The notes below the pieces were generated by a model. That model was not told the origin of the DNA and made no database searches. It saw only the letters and a program-made list of their open reading frames with translations. This document shows, one piece after another, positions 1 to 10,902 of a DNA stretch of 64,000 nt. Numbering within the stretch: the first letter of the stretch is position 1; each line of letters starts with the position of its first letter. A program made the translations under genes and the position numbers. Source of the stretch: Chondrosia reniformis (Eukaryota; Porifera; Demospongiae; Chondrillida; Chondrillidae); assembly GCA_947172415.1 (NCBI GenBank), contig OX359189.1:2750501-2814500 (forward strand), in the 5' to 3' direction.

Positions 1-254
1 AATTGCAACTTGGTTGCAACATGGTTGCCTGAAACAGTGTTTTAAGTTAAAAAATTTGGAAGCAGTGAAACGATCTTATCTACATCCGGTCAGGTAATGC
101 CCCAAGTGGCCCTCATCTGGCTCTGTTTAACATATGATATAAAGGATAAAACATATGAAAGAAACTCCTAACCAAACGCACTCACTGAAATAGTATGCAG
201 GTATGAAATAAATTGTAATTCAAAGTCTGTAACTCTAATAACTAGTACACTTAC

Positions 255-2382
255 TGCCAGCACTATTAAGGCCTTGATAACTGTTGGGGGGACACTACAG
301 AAGGATTTGCTGTATATAAAGAGTATGCCCATGATCATACTCCACATTCTGAGCAGCAGGAATATGATTGGTATTGCCATCAGTTTCAGCTCAACAGACT
401 TCCACGAGAGATGAACAACGGGAGATATTGGAGCAGTTCCTTCCTTGAATCCACGTGTCTGTTATTAATTCAATATAAAAACTGTAACTTATTGTTAATA
501 CAGTGTAGGTATTTACATAAAGGTAATTGATGAAGTGTATTCCAAGAGACATTTTTGGCCCTTACAGAGCTTAAAAGCAATTAAAAATAATAATAAAAAA
601 GTTAAAAGTAGGGATGACAGTGCTGCAGCAGTGACTAACACATCTGGAAAAGTAATAAAACAAGAAAGGGATCATGTGATAAATCAGACAAATCTGGCAT
701 AATATGATATTGAAATTTAAGTGACTTAACCATAACACATTACTTCTTTGTTCAGGCGCACCATGTATACTAAGTGAAGTTGGAAGGGAGTTCCCAATCA
801 TACAAGGGATATGGTTAAGACACTTAAAATTTCAGTATACCTTTTCTGCATGTATGATTTATCATGTCTTGTTTTATTACTTTTCACAGATAGGAACATG
901 TATATTTATTTTTCAAATACAGTGGAATCTCATTATAGTGAAGCTCAAAGGAGACCAAAAGAAGTTCCTTATATCGAATATTCACTATATTGAATGTATA
1001 TAAAAGTACAGTGGGCCCTGGTTTAACTGACCTCGAGTTAACCGACAACCTTATTTAACCGAACGAATCGACTGAAACATATCTAAATCGTATTCCCCGT
1101 AATACTTTAGGCCCTCGTATATCCGGCCTCTGTTGTATACAATTTTTACTGGGGTTAGCAAAATACTGAGACATTCAATATAAGCAATTTCGTTATGAGA
1201 TTCTACTATAATTGGTAATCTTCTAACAGTCGGCTGCAAATTGTGCACTTGGCCAGGCAAATTCAATTTCCAGTTTATTGTCCCCGCCCACATACTTTTT
1301 TTGCCCACACAATCAATCAATTTTCATAAATATTTATATGATCAATCTATATGGAGCACAACCTTACCCTACCCATGAGCTCACACAAGTTTTCTGACTC
1401 TTTCTTATCTGAGCACATTACAAGCTGCATGTGTTTTGTGTAATGATTGCTTTTTTTCAATGAATAATAAAATAATGATTTCCAATGAGTTAATGATATA
1501 ATGATAATGATAATGATAAGTATACGTATTATACATTCAATGGCCTCCTTCCTCCATTGTAAAAACTACTAGGACAATGAACTGTGAATCAAATTTGCAT
1601 GGCCTTAAGTTAAAACTAGTTACGAGAACAGAACATATTTACTCAAATTTAGCACCCACATTTAGCATTTGATGATATACACAGAAACTTGCCTTATTTG
1701 ACATGATAATTTTTGTTGCAAACACTAAGAGTGGAATTATCAGTAATGCTCCATACATCCACAAATCATATCCTATGGCAAAAGGTACGGGGTGACTCCA
1801 GCCAGTTTTAGTATTGACCATATTCAGAGTACACCATCCAGAGCTGAACAGATCACTTGGTCCATAGAAGCCCAACACAAGAAAGTAGGTTGCCACGACA
1901 ACAGGTAGTGCATACCCAACTATATACATGGCTATGCTTACTCCCCTCATCAACTGAGGTATATCGTATACTCTAATGCTGATGACCTTCAAATACAGAT
2001 AGACTGCGAGACTGATGGTCCATATAATGGAACCTACAGTACCTAAAGTTGCAAAGTAAGCATCAATTTGGCAGGCAATATGAAGGCCGCTAGTGTCCTG
2101 ATCAGATGATATGAGGCGATCATTAAAGTTTACAGCTGCTCCAATCAAATTGGCCAATCCCAACAGAATATCCATTACTGAAATATGAATCAATATTTCT
2201 CGAGCTTTCGTACGAATCCCTTTAATAAATATATACGATATGATTATTCCAAATGAGCCAAAAACAGACAAAAAGCTTGACGTAATTGCGATCCCGGCGG
2301 CTCCTCTCACTTCTCCTTGACTGATTGACCCTTTACTGAGGATATTGTCTTTCGAAGCACAATACGGATAGATGGACTCCAT
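255..2382 (-). CDS. GPR157-like G-protein-coupled receptor, paralogue A (3' end outside window)
   Basis: Seven-transmembrane receptor of the GPR157 / slime-mould cAMP-receptor-like group. Seen: exon 1 at 2382-1693 (230 codons, TM1-TM5) and exon 2 at 458-255 (68 codons, TM6). Exon 2 matches the RVWS-type TM6 block of GPR157 as FLLLRMWSMIMG. An extracellular Cys before TM3 (HIACQ) and the GWC in loop 2 can form the usual disulphide. Intron 1 starts with GC (AAG|GCAAGT, 1692-1691) at exactly the position where the neighbouring paralogue has GTAAGT, so it is a GC-AG intron. Exon 2 ends at GCA|GTAAGT. The last exon (TM7 and tail) is not recognisable in 1-254 and probably lies upstream of base 1. 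Ligand unknown. Start chosen as the only ATG before TM1, 27 bp from the paralogue's start. Confidence 0.85.
580..820. repeat. Dispersed MITE-like repeat, family 1 (copy 1)
   Basis: The core (GGGATGRCAGTGCT... then TCTGGAAAA and AAACAAGAAAGGGATCATGTGA, ending GAAATTTAAGTGACTTAACC) recurs around 14565-14700, 25990-26100, 33650-33810, 35050-35170, 35640-35740, 41935-42050 and 56000-56140, in both orientations. This copy lies in intron 2 or downstream sequence between the exons of receptor A. No coding capacity; probably a non-autonomous DNA element. Confidence 0.55.
920..1320. repeat. Tigger/pogo-like terminal repeats (two adjacent pieces)
   Basis: 920-1000 begins CAGTGGAATCTCATTATAG, the style of terminus seen on pogo/Tigger elements, and recurs at 37706-37790. 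A second piece starting at 1010 (CAGTGGGCCCTGGTTTAAC followed by GAGTTAACCGACAAC) looks like a different terminus of the same class. No matching opposite end was found, so both may be truncated. Confidence 0.4.
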
Positions 2383-2409
2383 TTTTTTTACCCGTGACCA
2401 TATTACAAA
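2383..2409. promoter_or_regulatory. Minimal divergent spacer between two receptor start codons
   Basis: Only 27 bp separate the two ATGs of the head-to-head receptor genes. Both 5' UTRs and the core promoters must therefore be extremely short, or transcription of each gene starts inside the other. No TATA box is visible. Confidence 0.5.
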
Positions 2410-5400
2410 ATGGCTTCAGCGCTAGTAAATGAATCCGGAGGCTTGAATAAAAGTGAACTAAATCTGTTTAATGCTATAGATCCAACAACTCTTACTATTC
2501 TCGTAGGAGTCACCAGCGGGTTATCCATCTTAGGATCGTTGTTCATTATAGTTACCTTCATATGCTTCAAGAAGATACGAAGTCATGGACGGTTCTTAAT
2601 ATTTAACCTTTCCGTAATGGACTTATTAACAGCTCTGGCACATGTAGTCGGAATTACAGTGAATTTTCACAATAAAAGTTTACAAGAACCTAACAGTCTG
2701 TGGGAAGGTGGTTGCATTGCACAGGGTGTTGTTGCACTTTTTGGTACACTTGGCTCAATTCTGTGGACTAACGCCCTAGCTCTCTATCTGTTTCTATTGT
2801 TGGTATCGAGGAATCCCAGAGTGCCTCGTGTATCCACTTATATAATGTATGTTGTCTGCTATATGGTTCCAAGTGTTATATGTATAGTATTGGCAACTGC
2901 TGGAGATATAGGAGTACATGGTTCCACTGCTGGATGGTGCTCATTGAAATTTAACAAGTCATCTAAAACCTTTCCTTATCCTTTTTTTGTTGGAGAGGAT
3001 TTGTGGGTCATCTTATCCTTTGTGTTTCTGCCATTCATCATTGTCTCAATGAAAATTTATATTTGGAGGGCAGTAAGTCAACTCTACATTATGTGAATAA
3101 TCATTTTTCTTAGATGCTACATCTACTTTAGAGTAAAGGCCTATAGGGAACTAACCCTAGTGAGAGCATTAGATGAGGATACAAGAGTTTTCTCCTTCTA
3201 CTTCTCTTCTGCTCCACTGGGCCAGACAGCTGTTTCAGGGAATTCCACCCTTCATCAGTGACTCAGGGAATCTTTTTGTCTTTTTCTTGATCTTTTGTGA
3301 ATCCTTGGCTCTGTGCTAAATCTATATATACAATTTTGGTGCCATATATGTGTGTTAATATCATTTGGATGCAGTAGTGTCTATTCAGTAGGTGCTCATG
3401 CCAAGTGTAGATGTATATACCATTCATAGTGAATCACTGGAGCCTCACTTAAGGTCATCACTCTCCCCAAAATGATACTTCAAACAAAGCCTTTACGTCA
3501 CTATACTTGTAAATGTGGCCATCTTGTTAATCTGAAATGCAATGGACATCTTTACTTCAAACTATCCAAATAATAGTATAATTATTATTAATGACTTAAG
3601 TGTGTATCATGGGCCACTGATCCTATGCATGTAGCACTGTAAGAAGTGATTCCAATAAAGGTTTTAGTTAGACAGGCACAAAGAATAGGTACAATATGAA
3701 ATGGAAGTTAATTGTGCTATGCCTGTGCAAAGGTTATGATGTGATAGAATTAATCTCTTACTTCTATCGTAATACTGTAAATCCCTTTATTTAAGCGGAA
3801 CCAAAAGTTTGCGAAACTGGATTTTACCCCTACATAGCGGAATTTAATATTAGCGACTTACAAGATCATGGAAGTTTTGTTAGTTAATTACAGTAATAAA
3901 TAATTACAGTAGTACTATATTTAGCGAACTCTAATTTTAGCAGTAAATGTCAAATCGCTAATATAGCTAAATTTAAAAGCACGCTAATAATAAGGATTTA
4001 CAGTATGTAGCTCTGGTACATTTATAATGTTGTATTTATTCAGTTGTGTGTAACAAATCTTCCATCCAATAGTTTTATTAGGGCTCTTCCATCCAATAGT
4101 TTTATTAGGGCTCTTCCATCCAATAGTTTTATTAGGGCTCTTCCATCCAATAGTTTTATTAGGGCTCTTCCATCCAATAGTTTTATTAGGGCTCTTCCAT
4201 CCAATAGTTTTATTAGGGCTCTTCCATCCAATAGTTTTATTAGGGCTCTTCCATCCAATAGTTTTATTAGGGCTCTTCCATCCAATAGTTTTATTAGGGC
4301 TCTTCCATCCAATAGTTTTATTAGGGCTCTTCCTAATATTGTGTAACACAAACATATACATGTACTTATTCACCATTCCCACTGTATGTACTCTTTGCAG
4401 AGGTGCTTAATGAAAAAAGGTGAAAGAACTCCACTGCTTCGTAGTAGCCAAGAACGACGCATCACTGTCTTTGAGTGGAAGCTTATCTTGGTACCCATTT
4501 TCTTCATTTTTCTGCGTGTTTGGAGTTTGGTGGTTGGGATTATATTTGTTTACTCAGATGAGAACATATCAAACTCTGACATTAAGAGTTACCACTGGCT
4601 GTTTTACCTGTCTGTAAGTATATTACCGTGTACACTTAAAATTTTGTTTTTATTTATCTAATGAAATGTGGCAGAACCAATTTATACATACCTAATGGAG
4701 CATACGTACACAATCTAGCTATTCTATAAACCCTAGTCCTATAGAAACTGATAAAGAGCAAGTTATGAAACTTTTTCCCTGACAAAATAGCCTGAATCAA
4801 CCAGACCATTCTTATTCCATAATCCAGTAGCTTCACTCTATATGTACGTACATACGTACATGCTATTATAAATCTGACCTCTACAAACTCTATATGTATG
4901 TGCTATTATAAATCTGTCCTCTACAAGCTGACTAGCCAGTATCAAATAGAAGAATTAAACACGTGCATACCTAACCCTAACTTGATCAATACATTTGTAC
5001 ACTATGCATTGAAAGTTGTTATTCATTCATCATTATTGTAATCACCTTTATAAGAAGGATGATATAATGGAGGAGGAGACGTTTAGTTCATATTTTGTTG
5101 ATTTTATACAAACTGACAAACTCCTTAATAATTCATCACATTTAGAGACTTACAAGTGTTGGAATATGATTATTCCACTGAACTTTGTACTGATAGTATA
5201 CAGTTGGTATCACTGTGCCATCCCTTTTTCCAAAAACCACAACTCTATAATTCGATAAAATATTCCCAAAAAGTATTTTTGATTTCATGCATGATTTCAA
5301 TTTTACTATGTATTGTTATTTATTGTTTCCATGGTAAATCATAATTTATGGGGTCATTTTCAAAAATAATTAGAAATATATAATATGCTGACATTTACAA

Positions 5401-5853
5401 ACCCTCTCTACTAACTCTATATATGACTACCAATTCAGATAATATTCCTTCTGACCATCTTCCTATGTGCTTGGAAATACCCTCAGCACACGCTTTATGT
5501 AATGTGACAGTACTAACTCACTTTATGATTTCTGAAGCTAAAATTGGCTTATTAATGGTTATTGACCTTTGTTGTAATCTATATTGTCACATATACAGGC
5601 AATTGGTGACTCGGGGCAAGGTATTGCTAATGGTATTCTGTGGTGTGTACTATCCGTAGCTGTGTGGCAGGTCACAGGACAGAGGCTCAAGTCATTAGGA
5701 CAGTTGTTGGCTAAATGCTGTCATAAGAAGGAGACAACTCATCATTTTGGAACCGCGACGTCCTCTGAAAATGGTGTCACCACCTCACCAAATATTAGTC
5801 CTTTGGATAGCTTTGTGTCCAATGAGAATATTCAAGTAACACTGAAATATTGA
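2410..5853 (+). CDS. GPR157-like G-protein-coupled receptor, paralogue B
   Basis: Complete three-exon gene: 2410-3072 (221 codons), 4401-4613 (71 codons), 5599-5853 (84 codons plus stop); all introns phase 0, 376 aa. TM1-5 are in exon 1 (FNLSVMDLLTALAHVVG is TM2), TM6 in exon 2 (LILVPIFFIFLRVWSLVVG) and TM7 in exon 3 (GDSGQGIANGILWCVLS), each aligning with vertebrate GPR157. The extracellular Cys pair (GGCIAQG and AGWCSLK) is present. The cytoplasmic tail is about 60 residues, Ser/Thr-rich. Intron 1 holds a 27-bp minisatellite. The gene is the divergent partner and paralogue of the gene to its left, with the same intron positions, so the pair arose by inverted duplication. Plasma-membrane receptor by family; ligand not inferable. 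Confidence 0.9.
3111..3310. repeat. Dispersed repeat carrying a hammerhead motif (copy 1)
   Basis: About 200 bp starting CATCTACTTTAGAGTAAAGG, repeated at 30585-30790 and in pieces at 29990-30075, 29750-29810 and 33000-33095. It lies in intron 1 of receptor B. Its minus strand contains the ribozyme-like core annotated separately. Confidence 0.6.
3217..3266 (-). ncRNA. Hammerhead ribozyme-like motif (copy A)
   Basis: On the minus strand: CTGATGA, a 4-bp stem II (AGGG / CCCT, loop TGGAATT), GAAA, then the palindromic CAGCTGTC, with cleavage expected after the last C. Stem I is formed by CTGAGTCA and TGGCCCAG (7 of 8 pairs, one G-U). All core nucleotides of a hammerhead are present. The very short self-complementary stem III is what is known from Penelope-associated hammerheads, which act as dimers. 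Activity is inference. Confidence 0.65.
4059..4334. repeat. 27-bp minisatellite, about 10 copies, in an intron
   Basis: Near-perfect tandem array of a 27-bp unit (CTTCCATCCAATAGTTT then TATTAGGGCT) inside intron 1 of receptor B. The unit length is a multiple of three and lacks stops, so it produces spurious reading frames on both strands; none is a gene. Confidence 0.95.
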
Positions 5854-6470
5854 AGGGGTTCAACTTTATGATTCTGTATATGTTTTGATTTTTGATTACA
5901 ATACACTGTACAGGAATTTTGTACTTTCTATATTTATGTTAACAATTTTTTCTTTTGATTTGTAGCATTGCTGATTGATTTGTTGCTTAAACATACAGTA
6001 ATTCATGCCTAGTTTGGTCACCCATGTGACATTATATTTCTATTTCGCCGACCGTGTGATGTCATCAAGAAAACATGGAGGCAAAATAGCGATCTAGAAC
6101 GGGGCTATGCGAGACTATGTGTAACCTAGCTGATTATGATAAACATGCGAACCTGCATAACTATATATGCAAAGTCTAGATCTATTTCATCACAACAATC
6201 AGGCATTTGATGAGTAGGCAGTTTCATACCAATTTTTCTTCCTTTTGTAGCGAAATTTGTTTTATTGTTCCATTCTAAAGGAGCAGCTGAAATCCTGGAA
6301 CAAGTATTGCGTAAGTTTAAGGTCTGATTTCGTCAGACTATTCCATCCCTGGCTTTATTTTCCACGATTTACTTACAAAAATGTAGCAATTTAGGGTATC
6401 TATATATGGATCTACTGAAGCGCACGAATTCGAGTAAGATATGAGGCTGTCGTAGCTTGGACCTGAAGAA
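5854..6470. other. Intergenic, receptor B 3' flank and Ig/FN3 receptor promoter region
   Basis: No coding exon found. It contains the 3' UTR of receptor B (no AATAAA seen) and presumably the promoter of the Ig/FN3 gene. A small palindrome at about 6321-6340 (AGGTCTGATTTCGTCAGACT) is almost the same as one at 24306-24325. Confidence 0.5.
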
Positions 6471-9277
6471 ATGAGACTTCAGCTGATTATACTCCTTGTC
6501 TTAACACCAGGTATTTAGCAAGATCTATATACCATGAAGTAGAACCAGATTTAAATGTATATAGGTTTACTCAGTCAGGAGATATCTCAAAGTGGAACGG
6601 TTAGTGTTCGGAAAGGAGACACTCTATCGTTTAACTGTACTAGTGCAGGATCGACACTGGAAGATATTGTAGTTCAATTGAACGGCCAAAGTATTCAAAC
6701 AGTGGAAGGTGAGAACATTGTGGATGCAATTCCTATAGAAAACGGAGCTGCTTATACATTCGGACCGGTAACGGAAAGGGACAATGGAGCTCGACTGAAT
6801 TGTCACTTTCTTTTACAAACGAAGGATTCCCCTGAAATACTTCTAAATGTTGTATGTAAGTCACACGATGCAGTTAACAATTGCGATTATTCAAAGTAAT
6901 TACTCGTTTTGCAGTCTCTCCAAATATAATTCCACCTATCACAAACGAGTCTGCTATAGAAGGAACATCCTTCACTACTCCTTTAACTACAACTGGTAAT
7001 CCATTTCCAGTAAGTAGTAATATTGTTATAACTAAAGATGGAGTTACTATACAAGATGGCAGGATTGCTGTTAATATTGGATCTGGTAATGGAGCATCTA
7101 GCTTTACAATACATAATGTTCATCATACTGATAGTGGATCTTACACAGTAAATGTGACCACTACAGCAGGATGTGATACAGCTGTTATCAACTTTGATGT
7201 ATACTGTGAGTTAGATTTTTTATTATATACGGTGGATTTTTAATTTGAGTGAATTTACATATTATGATACTAGCTTCATAGACATGCTATACCCATATTT
7301 TTGAAATATGCATGGTGCAGATTGTTTTATGAATTATAGTTTTATTTGTTAAAATGGTTTTTCTATCTCATGCAGATATTCCTAAGTTTAATGCATCTAG
7401 TAGAAGTAAAGCAGTGAATGAATCTGCCACCTTCACATTTAACTGTACTCCTTCAGAATTTGGCTTCCCAGCTGCGTGCATGTATGTGTTTCGATTGAAT
7501 GGCTCTACCCTTAGTAATGGAGGCAATGTGGACATCACTGAAGGAGTGAGTGGATCCATCTTAACTGTCTCTTCTCTGAAGAGAAGTGAAGATAGTGGAA
7601 ACTACACTTGTGTGGTGACTAATGAAGCAGGAAGTGTTACCATAGCAACACACTTGAAAGTTTTGGGTGAGTTCTTTAAAGAACCTAGTAATTCTTTGCA
7701 GATTTATACTTTTTTTTAACTCTTTAGCTCCTCCAACTATACCACACATCATTGAATTTGAGACTATCAGTCCATTCTCAGCTACTATCAGTTGGAGCCC
7801 TCCATCTGATAATGGTGGAACTGATCAACCACTCAAGTACTCCATCAACATCACAAACAACACTGTCACTCTCTCCTTCACTACATCTGACGTAACTACT
7901 CTATCACTGACTAACCTTCAACACAGCACTCTATATACAGTGACAATAGGAGCTGAGAATGAATATGGCGTGAGTCCTACAGCAGCTAGTACCTTTACTA
8001 CACCTGACTCAGGTATGTGGGATGTAGTTCCATAATAGTGTATGGTGAGGTATATGAGTACTTGTCTGTTATGTAGTTCCTATTATTGAGAGTGTATCAG
8101 TTGAAGCACTGTTACTGACTATTCTATCAGTGGATGTTGTGCTACTGACTGACGGAGGACAGAATGTTACTAATTATAATTATACAGTGAGTGTTTAATA
8201 AATATAATTTTAAGAAAATATTTAATTTATTCTATATATGAGAAGGTTATTTTTATATATGAACATGTTTTTACAGGTAGTGCTTATTGAAAGAAGTCTT
8301 GTAGAAACCATTTCTTCATCTCGTGAACTGACAATTGAAAATCTTATGCTTAGGATTGGACAGAAGTTGACAATTACAGTAACTGTTACAAACATTGTTG
8401 GGGAGAGTGATCCATTTCAATCAAACTTCACTGTAAATGACATGATAACAGGTACGTATACGGTTCAAAGTTTTATGTTTTATAACTGATAATGTGACTG
8501 CATGCTGTTACTAAGTGTTAAATTAATATAACTGTAATGCATTAATAGATGTACCGTATGGTGTATTTGCAGTATATAACTTGTCCTTTAACTTTATATG
8601 TCTAATAAGGAACCAATATATATAGAAGAAATCTTGTATGAAATTTGAACATCTATTTCCTTTTTTACGTATATAGCTAAACAAAGTCACACATGTATTT
8701 AATTGGGATTATGTTCTCATGTAATTGTAAATCATGTACAATTTTGCTGTATAGCTCTACCTGCAACTGAAGGTTACATACCAGCTGTAGTTGCTGTAGT
8801 TGGAGGAGTGATAGGAACTGTTCTTGTAATTATATTAACCACCACATTCATACTGCTTATTGGACTGTATTGTAGACATAAGACTAGATCTCAAGGTATG
8901 TGATAAGAAAGAATAGAGACATTTTCCTAATTAAAACAACACAGTGTATGTAATTGTACATTTTAAGTTACTATTTAAGTGTTATTTGAATGTTCATTTA
9001 TTTGTAAAATTATATTCATACATGTACAGTGTACTTGTATATAGGTCACACAAAAGAGACTAAAGAAGTGGTGTATGAAGATGTAGATTCAAAAGCGGTT
9101 GACCTCCAGCCCAACCCATCTTATGCAACTGTTTCCTCTCCCCTCACCTCACTTGGTTTGTCTGGTCAGGTGCAGGGTCCAGTGTATGAAGAGTGTGAGA
9201 TGAGGGACAGAGTGGTGACTGAGGAGAACCCTGCTTATGGTGCTCTGACCAAACCCACTGAGTACAGTAACCTTTAA
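6471..9277 (+). CDS. Ig/FN3 transmembrane receptor with tyrosine-motif tail
   Basis: Nine exons: 6471-6510, 6565-6855, 6915-7205, 7376-7666, 7728-8012, 8077-8186, 8277-8451, 8755-8895, 9045-9277; 618 aa, closing in frame. Signal peptide MRLQLIILLVLTPG split by a phase-1 intron, three Ig-like domains of exactly 97 codons each (aa 14-304; Cys pairs clear in domains 1 and 3, e.g. SFNC and NYTCVV), an FN3 domain (305-399), a weaker FN3 (400-494), one TM helix (about 503-530) and a 77-residue cytoplasmic tail. The tail has VVYEDV (fits ITIM), two NPxY motifs (NPSY, NPAY), PVYEEC and a C-terminal TEYSNL. Nearly all introns are phase 1, typical of exon-shuffled modules. Adhesion or recognition receptor signalling through phosphotyrosine is inferred. 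No kinase or phosphatase domain. Confidence 0.88.
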
Positions 9278-9615
9278 TACAACTTCCACAATGTTGATGT
9301 TCAATATTTATAGCAAAGCCAATTTTTTAACATTTTGATTTTGTTTGTTTTTTACACCAGAGCAGATTGCAATTGCTCTCATATTTTGGTCCAATATGTA
9401 TTATACAGTATATTATACATATATACATACATATATTGTATAAAATTTCCTTGTATATGTATATGTATGTTCATAGTACTGTTATTGATTCTTAAGTGAT
9501 TTCCTACATACGTACTGTTAACTGTTACTTCATTTTCTATCAGTTTGTTTTCAATTTTTTGTTGCATGATATTGTCATACTTCCTTGTTTGAAGTTTATC
9601 TATATAACCTGATTT

Positions 9616-9621
9616 AATAAA
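9616..9621 (+). terminator. Poly(A) signal AATAAA of the Ig/FN3 receptor gene
   Basis: AATAAA about 340 bp after the stop codon, the first canonical signal downstream. Confidence 0.5.
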
Positions 9622-9992
9622 GAATCCATTGAGTTGCTTGTTAGAGTGTAATGTACTGCATGCAGAGAAAATAAGAGGAATGATATATGTTATTTTTACC
9701 TAATATACTTACATAAAAGATTCGAAATACTCAAAGGAACAACATTTTTGGCATTACGTATTGTAGCAAACTGTTTGCGGGGTACTTCTTCACCAACGGC
9801 CATTGTGATGTTTTATTATTGTTGTTTTGGTATTGCTTCATTAATCGTTACATATATTGAATTAGCATTATACATCAATTTCAGCTTGTGCATTATACCT
9901 GCAGCTGTAGCTTTCAGTGCTAATTATATAATATGCTAATTAGTATATAACAGAAGCAGTGAATGCATGGGAGGCACTATACCATACATGCC

Positions 9993-10310
9993 AATATGTT
10001 TGAGGAGAGCAGTGCAACTTTATAACTAGAAGACCTAGAGCTGGTAGCCTCCCTTGGCCAGCTCTGTAGATGTTACTGCACAACACTTCAAGATTCGAAT
10101 TCTTCACAGCTATACTGATAGAGTGAAATATGAGAAAAAGGGTTGATGATCTTGAAGGGCTGATGCATTTGGAGAGAACAATTAGGCATGGACACCGAGA
10201 ACTATTAAACCTTCACCTCAACTTGATCATTTACATTCTACTCACATGAATACTATATAGTGAATCAGAAGATGACACTATACATAAGCTCATAGGAGAG
10301 GCCACTGTAT
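9993..10310 (+). pseudogene. Scrap of the CARD/helical-repeat gene, internally deleted
   Basis: 9993-10045 resembles the start of the gene at 10903 (ATGTTTGAGGA... AGAGCTGGTAG), and 10140-10308 matches its bases about 11612-11780 with several indels; everything between is missing. It is a decayed tandem copy immediately upstream of the intact gene. Confidence 0.8.
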
Positions 10311-10689
10311 GTAATGGACTTATTAACAGTTCTAGATCTGGCACATTTACAATGCTAATGGTCTGTGGCAAGGGTTATAATCATGGTCATATGCACAATG
10401 TGGATAATGATCATTGGATATCATATTGATTATATCCATACATTATGAACCATATATATGATTATCATGATGTATGATATTCATATAATATTCATGATAT
10501 ATATATAAAGGCTACAGTCGCTATTTTTGACACAAACGGCACACGGCTGTTAAACTCATTATTAATTTTGCTGTTTTCAATGATACAATCACTTATCGTT
10601 TATGACGTAATCGTGCGTGGGATTTTCAGGTCATGTGATTAAAAATATTAATTTGTTGGTAGTGATTATGAATGAATTCATGTATGTAC

Positions 10690-10800
10690 CTCCGAAAGCT
10701 TTACAGGTACGTAATTTTCTCAAATTCCGTTATACGCGTACGCTTAAGCTTATTATATATTACCATAGATAATTACATATATTCTTCGTATTTTTCTCAG
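10690..10800 (+). promoter_or_regulatory. 5' UTR exon end and intron of the CARD-like gene
   Basis: GCTTTACAG|GTACGT at 10709 and TTTTTCTCAG at about 10800 define an untranslated first exon and a roughly 90-bp intron. The same arrangement is kept in the copy near 51.4 kb, where the surrounding sequence is clearly homologous from about 48.29 kb on. Confidence 0.55.
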
Positions 10801-10902
10801 ATTTCCCTCTATCAGTCCCTAAACATGTAGCTGTGACGATTTCGGATCTTGAAGAGAGCAATCTTTGTTGTACAGTAACATCTACAGACATTACATGCCA
10901 CT

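Noticed and set aside
1051-1320. 89-codon minus-strand frame
   Set aside because: Overlaps a Tigger-like repeat and has no recognisable protein features.
4044-4346. CRISPR-like regular spacing
   Set aside because: Pure tandem array without unique spacers; the other arrays (20111, 21088) likewise.
3984-4382. Three long repetitive reading frames on both strands
   Set aside because: They are translations of the 27-bp minisatellite, whose unit length is a multiple of three; it lies inside a receptor intron.
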